Source: Gammaproteobacteria bacterium (GTDB lineage: Bacteria > Pseudomonadota > Gammaproteobacteria > Eutrophobiales > Eutrophobiaceae). Taken from it: DNA of 64,000 nucleotides. The notes beneath the pieces were generated by a model. The model ran no database searches, was not told where the DNA came from, and worked only from the letters and a program-made list of their open reading frames with translations. The position numbers were made by a program, and so were the translations under genes. The stretch's first letter is position 1. Each line of letters starts with the position of its first letter. Below, piece by piece: positions 28,712 to 38,350 of the stretch. Location of the stretch: contig WLWS01000004.1 in assembly GCA_012103475.1 (NCBI GenBank), positions 1 through 64,000 on the forward strand, given 5' to 3'.

Positions 28712-30604
28712 TCAGGTTTCGGTCATCAGGCGAATTCGATCCTGACTCAGCACCACCCGTCCGGAACCTCTGCGTAGTGTGAAGCCAATCTTATCAAAGC
28801 ACTCCAGCACTTCAACGGCAAAGTTTCTGCCAATACCAACGCTGTTTTTAAAGTCGGCGACGGAAAATTCCTTTTTCGCTTCGACTAATTGCACTACCTC
28901 TTCAGCAAAAAGTATCGCCTGCTTCGCCAGTATGTATCTATTTGCAGCTACGCATAACAATAATTTTTGTTTACTTGCTGTTTTACACAGACTTAGTATT
29001 TCAGCCGGTTTACATGCCAGTTTTTCTGCTATCTCACCAACAACAGGTACCTTTTTATCACAACTTTGTAGATATTCTTCCAATTTTTTCCATAGTAGCT
29101 CTTCTTGCACAGATAAGAGCTTCTCTTTTTTCGGCAGATTGATTTTATCTTTGGAAAGAGAAATCAGATCAGCCTGTTGCATAAAACGTAATACTAAATC
29201 CAGATCAATACCAGCAAACTGCTTACTAAAGTCAACTCGTATTTGTTCTTTTTTATTATCGGCCTGTGTCAATACATATTGCGTGATGGATTGCCATTCA
29301 TCACTAGCCAATGCAAAACGCTCATCGTCCTGTTCCAGTATTAGAAGATCGTCTCTGTGCTTCTCCAGTTTGAGAGAAGCCAGCTCTTCGTCGTTGCGTA
29401 TATTCCGGCTTAAACAAAAGCGTTTAATATTAACAATCTGCTTCTGCTGAAAAACCAGCGATTCCAGAACTTTGGCCGCATCATCATCGTCCATAAGCGA
29501 TAGTTTTGTTAAATGTGCTGCTTTGCAACGCTTGCCCGCCTGAGCAAAAGGTTCAAGTACATGACCACCACCCAATGTTTCATTTTCACTGTCATCTCTT
29601 AATAGAAAACGGTCGCCGTGGCATGCCTGAACCGGGCGTTCCAGAAGTATACGAGCAAATGTACTTTGTCCCGCTTGTAAGGTTTTTTGCTCTAATAAAG
29701 ACAAACGAGCTGGCAGGCGTTTGGCTCCGATATACAGCTTCACCGGAGACATATGCTTTAGGGCAAAAGGCGCATTGGCCAACAAACTCACCTGTGCCTC
29801 AAAACAAGATGTGGTTTCACACAATTCTTTGGCAACCAACCAGTCGCCACGTTCAATATCGTCTTTTTCAATATCGCCGCTGATATTCAGTGCACATCTT
29901 TGACCTGTTAATGCTTTGCTTTGTCCCTGTTCCTGCATTTGTAAGCTACGGACACGGACTGATACGTCCTGCGGTGCAATTTTCAGACTGTCACCCTCCT
30001 GCACACTGCCGGAAATAACCGTACCTGTAGCGACCAGACCACTTCCTTTTATCAAAAAAATACGATCGACAGACATTCTGAAATATCCAGCAGAAGATTT
30101 CGCATGTATGTTTCCCGCGGCAGTCTCGAGAAACTGCGCCAGTTTATTCGTTCCAGTTTGCGCAAGAGAGTTGACTTCAAAAACCTCGACTCCGGGTAGA
30201 TCCTCCAGCAGATTCAAGGCACTTGTTTTTACCTCTTCTATTCGGGCCTGTTCAACTCGATCAATCTTGGAAATAACCAGAACAAAGCGAGCGACACCAA
30301 GTAGACGTAATACATTTAGATGTTCGAGTGTCTGCGGCATCAGGCCATCGTCGGCCGCGACTACCAACATACCCAGATCAATACCGTTTATGCCTGCGAT
30401 CATATTATTGATAAAGCGGGTATGACCCGGCACGTCGATAAATACTATGGTATTGCCATCAGCTGATTTACGATAGGCAAAGCCCAGATTAATAGATAGA
30501 CCGCGACGTTTTTCCTCTTCAAGACGATCGGTCTCCATGCCGGTGAGGGTTTTTACCAGTAAGGTTTTACCATGGTCAACATGACCGGCTGTAGCGACAA
30601 TCAA
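28712..30604 (-). CDS. selB: Selenocysteine-specific elongation factor SelB
   Basis: Delivers Sec-tRNA to UGA codons marked by a SECIS hairpin. The 630-residue protein begins with the GTPase loop MIVATAGHVDHGKTLLVKTL, then DVPGHTRFINNMIAG (G3) and VISKIDRV (G4). An EF-Tu-like beta-barrel follows, and from about residue 370 onward come the winged-helix repeats that bind SECIS RNA. The last repeat, IGFTLRRGSGRVVL, is typical. The start overlaps the selA stop by 4 bp, so the two are co-translated. Confidence 0.97.
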   Translation of the reverse strand: MIVATAGHVDHGKTLLVKTLTGMETDRLEEEKRRGLSINLGFAYRKSADGNTIVFIDVPGHTRFINNMIAGINGIDLGMLVVAADDGLMPQTLEHLNVLRLLGVARFVLVISKIDRVEQARIEEVKTSALNLLEDLPGVEVFEVNSLAQTGTNKLAQFLETAAGNIHAKSSAGYFRMSVDRIFLIKGSGLVATGTVISGSVQEGDSLKIAPQDVSVRVRSLQMQEQGQSKALTGQRCALNISGDIEKDDIERGDWLVAKELCETTSCFEAQVSLLANAPFALKHMSPVKLYIGAKRLPARLSLLEQKTLQAGQSTFARILLERPVQACHGDRFLLRDDSENETLGGGHVLEPFAQAGKRCKAAHLTKLSLMDDDDAAKVLESLVFQQKQIVNIKRFCLSRNIRNDEELASLKLEKHRDDLLILEQDDERFALASDEWQSITQYVLTQADNKKEQIRVDFSKQFAGIDLDLVLRFMQQADLISLSKDKINLPKKEKLLSVQEELLWKKLEEYLQSCDKKVPVVGEIAEKLACKPAEILSLCKTASKQKLLLCVAANRYILAKQAILFAEEVVQLVEAKKEFSVADFKNSVGIGRNFAVEVLECFDKIGFTLRRGSGRVVLSQDRIRLMTET

Positions 30605-32007
30605 GTAAGCAAGTCCTGCAGGAGAGACAACTGCTCAATAAAACCCTGCTCATCTTCAAGACAACGCATATCGAGCAGATAGGAACCATTACTAATGCGT
30701 CCGATAACCGGTTTAGGTAGCTCACGCATGGTCTGTGCCAGACTGCGCAATGTATCATCGCTGTTATTCTGTGGCACTACCATCAGGCCGTAACTCGGAA
30801 TATCGCTGGTTGGTAAAGCACCACTTCCGACCTGACTTGAACATTCGCAGACACTCACCTGATAAGCCGGCGTCAAAGCTGCATGAAGTTTTTCCTGAAG
30901 ATGCTCTGCCTGTATTTTTATCTCAGGCAGCGGACGGGTTAACAGCTTCAGGGTAGGTAGACTGTGTTCAAGTTGTGTCGGGTTTTGATAAAGACGTAAG
31001 ACTTCCGTCAGTGCCGCAAGCGTCATCTTATCAACGCGCAGCGCACGTTTTAAAGGATTGCTTTTTATCGCTTCTACTAAATCTTTGCGACCGGCAATGA
31101 TGCCACATTGCGGGCCGCCCAGAAGTTTATCGCCACTGAAGGTGACGACATCCGCACCGGACTCGAGACTTTGTTTTACCGTTGCTTCCTCAGGCAGACC
31201 ATACGACTTGAAATCGAGAAAATTACCACTACCAAGATCAATAACAAAAGGAATATCATTTTCGTGAGCGAGTTCGGCAATTTCTTTTTCACTTACCTCG
31301 CTGACAAAACCTTCTATACGATAGTTACTGGTATGTACTTTAAGGAGAAGTGCCGTATCAGCAGTAATTGCGCTACGAAAATCTTTTTTATGTGTGCGAT
31401 TCGTGGTGCCGATTTCCACCAGTTTACAGCCTGCACTGGTGATAATTTCGGGCATTCGAAACGAGCCACCAATTTCCACCAGTTCACCTCTTGAAACCGG
31501 TACTTCCCGCTTTCTTGCCAGAGAATTTAAAGTCAGCAGCACTGCCGCTGCATTGTTGTTCACTACTGTCGCCGCTTCAGCACCGCTCAACTCACAAATC
31601 AGTCCTTCAATGTGATTATCACGATCGCCCCGTTTACCAGCAGCAAGATCGTATTCAAGATTGGAAGCCGATTGAGCAACCTGCACCGCAGCTTCAATAG
31701 CTACGTCCGGCAGCAGCGCGCGACCAAGATTTGTGTGCAGGATAGTACCGCTCAGATTAAACACCGGAATGAAGTCACGTTGCTCCGAGGCCAGCATACT
31801 TTTGTCTACGGCCTCGACGATGTCAAATAGAAAATTTTTTTCGTCAGCAGCGCTTGAGTTGGAAATCGCATCCCTCAGATTCTCAATTTCAACTTTCACA
31901 GCAGCACTAATCCGTTCATGCCCAAAGCGCTCGACATGTTCATCCATCTCCCGTAGAACGCGATCGACAGCGGGAATTGCTCTGAATTTTGATTTGGCCT
32001 GTGTCAC
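30601..32007 (-). CDS. selA: L-seryl-tRNA(Sec) selenium transferase
   Basis: Converts Ser-tRNA(Sec) to Sec-tRNA(Sec) with selenophosphate and PLP. The 468-residue protein shows the N-terminal RAIPAVDRVLRE segment, NLSGTILHTNLGRALLP, the nucleotide/tRNA region VVNNNAAAVLLTL, and the PLP Lys in TFSGDKLLGGPQCGII. Length and order are normal for SelA. It overlaps selB and lies 71 bp after the selD fusion, which makes a selD-selA-selB-selC array. Confidence 0.97.
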   Translation of the reverse strand: MTQAKSKFRAIPAVDRVLREMDEHVERFGHERISAAVKVEIENLRDAISNSSAADEKNFLFDIVEAVDKSMLASEQRDFIPVFNLSGTILHTNLGRALLPDVAIEAAVQVAQSASNLEYDLAAGKRGDRDNHIEGLICELSGAEAATVVNNNAAAVLLTLNSLARKREVPVSRGELVEIGGSFRMPEIITSAGCKLVEIGTTNRTHKKDFRSAITADTALLLKVHTSNYRIEGFVSEVSEKEIAELAHENDIPFVIDLGSGNFLDFKSYGLPEEATVKQSLESGADVVTFSGDKLLGGPQCGIIAGRKDLVEAIKSNPLKRALRVDKMTLAALTEVLRLYQNPTQLEHSLPTLKLLTRPLPEIKIQAEHLQEKLHAALTPAYQVSVCECSSQVGSGALPTSDIPSYGLMVVPQNNSDDTLRSLAQTMRELPKPVIGRISNGSYLLDMRCLEDEQGFIEQLSLLQDLLT

Positions 32008-32078
32008 AAGATGAAATCCCTGTTTTCTTTAAATAAGAGAAACAAATAATAACATTTCCACTCAGGGTTCATACTTAC

Positions 32079-34292
32079 TCAAACCAGGAGATGAACGGGT
32101 TTATCAGTACCGCTTGCTGACTTTATCTCGGCAATTATCGCGGCATGCTGATAGCCCTGTAGTTTTAGCGCCAGCAGACAGGCTTCCGCTCCGTCCGCTG
32201 GCACGCTGGCGATTAATCCGCCTGCGGTTTGCGGATCAAATAACAGGGGATAAAATTTATGCTCAGCCACGCTATCCTTATTTTCTATCGCCGCTTCAGT
32301 CAATTGATTGCTGCTGTGAATAGAGCTGACAATATTTGCTGAAAATGTCTCCAGGCAACTCTGCAAATGTGGCAATTTGTTGAGATCTATTTCAAGACGC
32401 GCCGGCGTTTCACCTTTCATTTCCAGCAAGTGCCCCAGCAAGCCAAACCCACTGATATCGGTGCAGGCATGCGCATCATGTTCGACAAAGCAAGTAGCAG
32501 CCTGTTTGTTAGACTGCAACATGCAGATAATAGCCTGATCTATCCATGTTGCTCTGGCCTGCTGATGCATATCTGCTGCCAATAGAGTTCCGGTACCAAG
32601 TGGCTTGCTGATTATAATTTTATCACCGGCCTGCAAACCCTGTTTGTGCAGAATTTTGTCTGCTTCAACCAGTCCGTTTACGGCAAAACCCAGAGATACA
32701 TCCGATGCTTCACCGCTGTGCCCACCAATAAGAGAAGCCTGTGCTTCGCTGAATACAAGCACCGCACCCTGCATCATCTGCAACAGCTCTTCTTTAACTT
32801 TCTCCTCATCACCAGCCGGCAGATTCACTATGGCTTGTGCTGAGTGTGCACTGGCGCCCATGGCGAACAGGTCGTTCAAGGAATGATTGGCGGCGATCTG
32901 GCCAAACAGGTAGGGATCATCAACAAAGGATCGAAAGTAATCGACACTCTGAACCAAAACCTGGTTTGCCGGCACGCTCAGCACCGCCGCATCGTCAGGT
33001 CCTTGAAAATCAATTAACACATTGTCAGCTCTATTAACCCGCAACTGAGCTAGTACATCTTCAAGAATAGTGGCGGCCACCTTGCCACCACAACCCGCAC
33101 AGCGCATTGATTGCGCCATATCCATGGACGGAAGGTTTTTAAACCTGGTCATGAAGCGGCGGTCTATGCGGTTTTTCCATTGCCAGATCAACCAACCTCC
33201 CAAAGTCCTGCCGGAACGAGAGGCAACAGCGTATTTATTTCCGGTAGAGATAAGACTGAGAAATTCTTTCTGAGGCTGAAAGCCTTTTAGTGGCTGGCTC
33301 TGCAGTTTTCGCTGCAGGTTTTCAAATAGCACCGGTCCCTGTCGCACTGCGAAGACACCCGCTTTCGGGCGCGGGTGCTCATTAACATTGGCAATATCGC
33401 CGCTGGCGAATACACCTGCATGTGAAACAGATTCAAGTGTATCGTTTACTTCAATAAAACCAGACTCATCAACTTCCAGGCTGGCTGCAGCAGGCCAGTC
33501 CTGGCCCCGCGCACTGGTTGTCCAGAATGTCTCATCCAGCTGAAAAGTTTCACCATTTTCAAATTCCAGTATGCCCTGAGATAAACTACTTACCTGAGCA
33601 CCCCCATGAAAAGTGATTCCTCGTTTATTGAGCACATTCTGAAATTTATGTCTAAGCCGGGGCATGTAATCGGGCAAAATACCCTCTGAGTCAGAAAACA
33701 GATGAAACTGTAGCAATCCAATATCTTTTTTATTTTTTTTGAATTCATTTTTTAAGCGATGTTGAATAGCCAGCACCAATTCCACACCGGCCGCTCCCGC
33801 ACCGATCACCCCGACACGGCGTGGCACTTCAACTGCTATCAGGCGTTCCAGACTCGAGTGCCATTTATCAAGAAAGCCATCAATCGGCTTAACAGCCAGA
33901 TGACTTTCACTCGTCTCCATGCCAGTTGGAAGCCATGGCGATGAGCCAATATCAATAGAGAGAACATCATAACTCTGAGGTGGCCGGTTTTTGCAAAGGA
34001 TGAGTTTTCGCTCCGTATCCAGACCCACTACTTCTTCATGGAAAAATCTGGCTCCTGCAAAGCGACACAAACGTAACAGATCAATATGAATATCATCGAA
34101 GGAGTAATGACCCGCTATATAACCGGGCAACATACCCGAATAGGGAGACTGTAGTTCCCGCGATATGACTGTAATGCGTACACCGGCCAGCGCCTGCATG
34201 CCGAATTTCTTCAGCACGATGACGTGGGAATGACCTCCGCCAATTAGGACGAGATCTTTTATTACGGGCGATTGGGAAGCACGCATAGGCAT
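32079..34292 (-). CDS. selD: Fusion of NDH-type pyridine nucleotide-disulfide oxidoreductase with SelD
   Basis: A 737-residue fusion. Residues about 10-385 form an NADH-dehydrogenase-like flavoprotein (LVLIGGGHSHVIVLKKF at the N-terminal FAD loop, GVIGAGAAGVELVLA for NADH, and VFASGDIANV). Residues from about 393 form selenide,water dikinase, with MRCAGCGGKVAATIL (catalytic Cys and Lys, no Sec), QSVDYFRSFVDDPYLFGQIAANHSLNDLFAMGA and GGHSGEASD. SelD makes selenophosphate from selenide and ATP, and the flavin half may supply reduced selenium. This fusion is known in several proteobacteria. It heads the selDAB-selC array. Confidence 0.95.
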   Translation of the reverse strand: MPMRASQSPVIKDLVLIGGGHSHVIVLKKFGMQALAGVRITVISRELQSPYSGMLPGYIAGHYSFDDIHIDLLRLCRFAGARFFHEEVVGLDTERKLILCKNRPPQSYDVLSIDIGSSPWLPTGMETSESHLAVKPIDGFLDKWHSSLERLIAVEVPRRVGVIGAGAAGVELVLAIQHRLKNEFKKNKKDIGLLQFHLFSDSEGILPDYMPRLRHKFQNVLNKRGITFHGGAQVSSLSQGILEFENGETFQLDETFWTTSARGQDWPAAASLEVDESGFIEVNDTLESVSHAGVFASGDIANVNEHPRPKAGVFAVRQGPVLFENLQRKLQSQPLKGFQPQKEFLSLISTGNKYAVASRSGRTLGGWLIWQWKNRIDRRFMTRFKNLPSMDMAQSMRCAGCGGKVAATILEDVLAQLRVNRADNVLIDFQGPDDAAVLSVPANQVLVQSVDYFRSFVDDPYLFGQIAANHSLNDLFAMGASAHSAQAIVNLPAGDEEKVKEELLQMMQGAVLVFSEAQASLIGGHSGEASDVSLGFAVNGLVEADKILHKQGLQAGDKIIISKPLGTGTLLAADMHQQARATWIDQAIICMLQSNKQAATCFVEHDAHACTDISGFGLLGHLLEMKGETPARLEIDLNKLPHLQSCLETFSANIVSSIHSSNQLTEAAIENKDSVAEHKFYPLLFDPQTAGGLIASVPADGAEACLLALKLQGYQHAAIIAEIKSASGTDKPVHLLV

Positions 34293-34326
34293 AAAAAAGT
34301 GTTTAGGGATTTACTCGAACTTTGCT

Positions 34327-35472
34327 CTACAGCAGATGCTCATAACGCTGGATACCACGATTATGCTCGCTGGCAAGCTGACGCCACTTACTGATATTTC
34401 GATCCGGCTCAAACAATTGCTCTTTGTACCAGGCCTCGTCATTTTTGTAGAAGGTCTGCTGTGCCTCGCGTGCCCATATATCGTCATCATTAAATCCCCT
34501 CAGCGCAAGGTCTTTCCATTTGTTTTCAAACTCATCAGCAAATGCAGATTCATCTTCGGATGTCGCGATTTTTCTTCCTAAAGTCGCAATATAATAATGT
34601 CGCTCTTCATCAATCGGCACATACCATTCAAACTGGGTCAGGCTGGGATCAGGCCAGGGATCAACACGCAATACACCGGGAAGCCAGATTGAAATATCAG
34701 ATGCCACCCGTGTCTCTCCCATATGTCCCTGCAACACCGTCTCTCCCTGCACTGTACCTTCAAACACCGGCTCGCAATGCTCCGCCAGCAGGTCGTAGAT
34801 TCCTTTCGGACCTTCCTCCTCAGTCACTACTTTAAAAGTGTCTCTGCTGGTTGGCACAAAACCAAGTGGCAAAGCAATGTCGTTTCCATCGAGCAGAATC
34901 GACTCCTTGTGTATAAAGACATGGGTGCTATCAAAACCGTTCTCACAGCCTATACGCCAGTTAGCAGCGACTTCCTGCCTGATACCACGTATACATACAT
35001 CTTCATCAAGAAAACCCGGTGGTACATCATCCTTCAATGCAGCTGGCTCATCATCACCCATAAAAATAAAAATCAGTCCTTTTGCCTCCTGTACGGGAAA
35101 CGCCGCTATTCCCGTCTTACCTATCAGGTTACTACGTGGGTTTGTCATGATATCGACTAGTTCCCCGCTGGCCATATCAAAGGTAAACGCGTGATACCAG
35201 CAGGTAATCGTGCCTTTTTTATAGCATTCCGGTTTTCTGGAAAATGGCACACCCCGATGCAAACAACGATCACGCACGGCAAACACTTCACCATCAACGC
35301 GTGTCAGCAAGAGTCGGTCGCCGAGAATTTCGTGTGCTTTGAATTCACCCTCGGCCAGCTCTTCGGAAAGTAGGGTGGGATACCAATGATTACGAAAACC
35401 GAGTTTGGCCTCGACATAATCAGGATAGAGCGAGCATTTTTCAAGAATGTCAGGATCAACAAGAGGCTTCAT
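34327..35472 (-). CDS. Rieske non-heme iron oxygenase, large subunit-like
   Basis: A 381-residue ring-hydroxylating-oxygenase-type protein. The Rieske [2Fe-2S] ligands are in DRCLHRG and CWYHAFTFD (C-x-H and C-x2-H, residues about 69-95). The catalytic domain has a mononuclear iron site around ENGFDSTHVFIHKES. The closest overall feel is the carbazole/dicamba-type class, which often needs no small subunit. The substrate is unknown, and no reductase or ferredoxin gene is adjacent. The gene ends 34 bp before the selD fusion and follows a phosphoribosyltransferase by 14 bp, so it may share its transcript. Confidence 0.88.
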   Translation of the reverse strand: MKPLVDPDILEKCSLYPDYVEAKLGFRNHWYPTLLSEELAEGEFKAHEILGDRLLLTRVDGEVFAVRDRCLHRGVPFSRKPECYKKGTITCWYHAFTFDMASGELVDIMTNPRSNLIGKTGIAAFPVQEAKGLIFIFMGDDEPAALKDDVPPGFLDEDVCIRGIRQEVAANWRIGCENGFDSTHVFIHKESILLDGNDIALPLGFVPTSRDTFKVVTEEEGPKGIYDLLAEHCEPVFEGTVQGETVLQGHMGETRVASDISIWLPGVLRVDPWPDPSLTQFEWYVPIDEERHYYIATLGRKIATSEDESAFADEFENKWKDLALRGFNDDDIWAREAQQTFYKNDEAWYKEQLFEPDRNISKWRQLASEHNRGIQRYEHLL

Positions 35473-35486
35473 AGGTATCGACTGAT

Positions 35487-36053
35487 CTAATCTTGAGTGA
35501 GTACGGGTTCAATAATTTTAAATATTTCGGGTCGATTCTCGCGCACTTCGTCAATACTCAGACCTTCAAGTGAAAATGGGTATTTAAGCCACTTGTCGGT
35601 GGTATGAATATAATAATCAGGCGATCGTTCAGTACGGTTGTGCGTCGGTTTGAACCAGGGTACAGCGACTCGGATTTCTTTCGGGCAGTTTGCTCTGGCT
35701 TTATCGCGCAACTGCTCGATGACCGTCTGAATTGTTATGCCGGTGTCAAAGACATCGTCCACAATCAGTAATGAATCATCGCTGTTGATGTTCTTTATCA
35801 GGTAATTTAAACCGTGAACTTTTATATCGTCACTGCGCTCGTGACTGGCGCTGTATGACGAGGTGCGAATGGCAATATGATCCGTTTTAATTCCGAAGTA
35901 ATCGAGAAACTCCTGTACCGCAATGCCAATGGGCGCCCCGCCCCGCCATAGTGCAATGATGACCTTAGGTTTGAAGCCACTTTTGACCACCTGAGCGGCT
36001 AACTTGAAAGAATCGTCCAGCAAATCCTGTGATGATAGGTAGGTTTTTTCCAT
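35487..36053 (-). CDS. Purine-type phosphoribosyltransferase, paralogue A
   Basis: A 188-residue type I phosphoribosyltransferase. The PRPP loop is SLLIVDDVFDTG, the N-terminal loop VIIALWRGGAPIGIAVQ, and the C-terminal IRVAVPWFKPTHNRTERSPDYYIH. It resembles xanthine/hypoxanthine/guanine enzymes, but the base cannot be chosen from sequence. It is divergent from a close paralogue (36119-36709), separated by about 65 bp, a sign of inverted duplication. The neighbouring guanine deaminase supports a purine role. Confidence 0.85.
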   Translation of the reverse strand: MEKTYLSSQDLLDDSFKLAAQVVKSGFKPKVIIALWRGGAPIGIAVQEFLDYFGIKTDHIAIRTSSYSASHERSDDIKVHGLNYLIKNINSDDSLLIVDDVFDTGITIQTVIEQLRDKARANCPKEIRVAVPWFKPTHNRTERSPDYYIHTTDKWLKYPFSLEGLSIDEVRENRPEIFKIIEPVLTQD

Positions 36054-36118
36054 CTTAATCCTGTTAGACTAATTGCCTGTTGACTAATTATATCCGATTG
36101 CCAACCATTTGACTGCCC

Positions 36119-36709
36119 ATGGGAAAAGTATTCATTGACGCCGAAGAACTGCTTCTCGATTCCTATCGATTGGTAGTCAAAATATACGAAAGCGGCTTTC
36201 GACCGGATTTTATTATTGGCCTGTGGCGTGGTGGCACCCCCGTTGGTATTGCCGTTCAGGATTGTCTGGAATATTTAGGCGTCGAGACCGACCATATTTC
36301 GATTCGTACTTCCTACCGTGGCATGAGTACTTACTCTGATATGGTCGAAAAAGGAGAAAATATTCAGGTTCATGGTCTGCAATACGTGCTGGACAATCTG
36401 AATAATTCAGATTCTCTACTGATCGTGGATGATGTTTTCAGTACCGGTTTGAATGTGAATGCCGTCATTGAAACATTGTCAGAAAAATTACGAAGGAACC
36501 TGCCTGAAGATATTCGTATCGCTGTTCCCTGGTGTAAACCAGAGAAAAACCGTACAGGACGTAGTCCTGATTACCACCTGTACGAAACTGACAAATGGCT
36601 GGTTTTTCCCTACGAACTGGACGGTTTAAGTATTGACGAGATTCGGGATTACAAACCCAGGTTAATGGACACCATAAATGAGGTGTTTGAAAGCTTACCG
36701 GAAAATTAA
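36119..36709 (+). CDS. Purine-type phosphoribosyltransferase, paralogue B
   Basis: A 196-residue relative of the divergent neighbour. It shares IIGLWRGGTPVGIAVQDCLEY, the PRPP loop SLLIVDDVFSTG and the ending IRIAVPWCKPEKNRTGRSPDYH. It differs by an insertion around YRGMSTYSDMVEKGENIQVHG. Retention of both copies suggests different bases (for example xanthine and hypoxanthine/guanine), which is inference. It ends 3 bp before the convergent guanine deaminase. Confidence 0.85.
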   Translation: MGKVFIDAEELLLDSYRLVVKIYESGFRPDFIIGLWRGGTPVGIAVQDCLEYLGVETDHISIRTSYRGMSTYSDMVEKGENIQVHGLQYVLDNLNNSDSLLIVDDVFSTGLNVNAVIETLSEKLRRNLPEDIRIAVPWCKPEKNRTGRSPDYHLYETDKWLVFPYELDGLSIDEIRDYKPRLMDTINEVFESLPEN

Positions 36710-36712
36710 TAC

Positions 36713-38065
36713 TTACTTAATCTGCTCTCCCTGAACCCAGACTTTAGTAATATTATTTCGATCAGCGTTATAGAGAATTTTCTGTAGCACATTTTCAAGA
36801 TCGTCAGACTCATCCCATGTGATTAAATTACTATCCGAAACTGCTGTATCCACAACCATCGCATCCATCGCATAACCCTCGCTGATTTGCCCGATTTTTA
36901 AATCAAGGGCGCGACCACCTCCGCTTGTTGCCATCCAGAATGCTTCCTTAAAATTAATCCGGCTGCCAGGGACACCTCTTTCTTCCGCGGGCAATTCCGG
37001 ATTCACACCTTCTTCAAGGGCGCGTGATGAAGTCACAGCAACATTACAGTTGTGCAGAAGCGAGGGATTCGGCCCGCCTGAAATATCGGTTCCAAGACCA
37101 ACATCCAGTCCTTGATCGAGCGCCTTCCGGGCTGGAAACACGGCATTGGAAAAGTAATAATTCGACAAAGGGCAATGTGCGATACCACTACCTTGCTGTT
37201 TAATCAGCTGCATGTCAGCTTCACTGATGAAATTCGAATGGGCGAGCACGGTTTTATTTCCAAGTAAACCAAAATTATTCAAACTATTTGTATCTTCAGT
37301 ACCGTGACGTTCAATAACATAGTTATGTTCCCAATCACTTTCGGAGCAATGCGTCTGTACATGACAATTGGTTTCTTTAGCGATTTCGCCCAGACCTTTT
37401 AACATCTCATCTGTACAACTTGGAATGAAACGCGGTGTTACAACCGGAAGTACTCTTGCACTCTCGTTACCGGGCATCTCGCGGATATAGTTAATCAGAG
37501 CACGGGTATCGTCCAAGCCTTGTTCGGTGGAAGCATCGCGATAAAAATCCGGGCATTCCGCAGGATTATCCATCGCCACTTTACCAACCAGTCCCCGTTG
37601 CCCTTTCGCCACGCAGATTTCAGCGAGACGCTTACTCGGCTCAAGATGAATCGTGGCAAAGTACAAGGCTGTGGTTGTGCCGTTCGCAATAAGCGTTTCA
37701 ACAAGTGAAGAATAGACTTTGTCTGCAAATTCCAGATCGGCGTATTTTGCTTCGAGTGGAAAGGTACATTGTTGCAACCAGTCATAAAGCGGCAAATGCA
37801 GCGCGCCACCCATCTGTGGCCATTGCGGTGCATGTATATGCAGATCAATCATACCTGGCAATAGATACTGACTATCACTCAGTTCAATAAGCGCATCCTC
37901 CTGCCGTGCCTGCGCGGTTAAATTCGCATGACTTTCAGAATTGCTCCTATGCACGGCAGAAATATCGCCACTCCCATCTACTTCGACAAGCGCAGCCGGT
38001 AAGATTTCAAGCTCGCCAAGTACCGGGGCGTGAATGAGCGTACCTAATACGGAAAATGCTTTCAT
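36713..38065 (-). CDS. guaD: Guanine deaminase
   Basis: Deaminates guanine to xanthine. The 450-residue amidohydrolase has the metal motif LPGMIDLHIHAPQWPQMGGAL, the substrate segment LPLYDWLQQCTFPLEAKYAD, TTTALYFATIH, the PRFIPSCTDEML loop, VQTHCSESDWEH, VLAHSNFIS, and GLGTDISGGPNPSLL. These together identify GuaD among amidohydrolases. It is cytoplasmic and zinc-dependent. With the phosphoribosyltransferases beside it and the xanthine dehydrogenase family pair at 52-56 kb, purine salvage and breakdown are well represented. Confidence 0.94.
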   Translation of the reverse strand: MKAFSVLGTLIHAPVLGELEILPAALVEVDGSGDISAVHRSNSESHANLTAQARQEDALIELSDSQYLLPGMIDLHIHAPQWPQMGGALHLPLYDWLQQCTFPLEAKYADLEFADKVYSSLVETLIANGTTTALYFATIHLEPSKRLAEICVAKGQRGLVGKVAMDNPAECPDFYRDASTEQGLDDTRALINYIREMPGNESARVLPVVTPRFIPSCTDEMLKGLGEIAKETNCHVQTHCSESDWEHNYVIERHGTEDTNSLNNFGLLGNKTVLAHSNFISEADMQLIKQQGSGIAHCPLSNYYFSNAVFPARKALDQGLDVGLGTDISGGPNPSLLHNCNVAVTSSRALEEGVNPELPAEERGVPGSRINFKEAFWMATSGGGRALDLKIGQISEGYAMDAMVVDTAVSDSNLITWDESDDLENVLQKILYNADRNNITKVWVQGEQIK

Positions 38066-38350
38066 GTTTTGGTAAATAATATTTTTATGTTTGTAAAACA
38101 GATTTCTATTTTAATAAACCATGTACCGAAACCCTAGTATACCCAGACCTGCACACAAATAGGGCATGCCCTGCATCTATTCAGTGCCGTTTATAAAATA
38201 ATTTCAAAAATATTACTGCTTTTTCTTCTTAAATTTCACAAAAGTATTTTTATAACAGCGACTTAAAATTTCTGGCCGGGTAATTGCTGTATTGCATCAT
38301 GAAACGCGCCTCGCGTGAAAAATTTTAATTACTCAATGGGAGATATAAAA

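Noticed and set aside
28779-29450. Long plus-strand frame (223 aa) across selB
   Set aside because: Antisense to a well-supported gene; Ser/Leu-rich composition is the usual shadow pattern.
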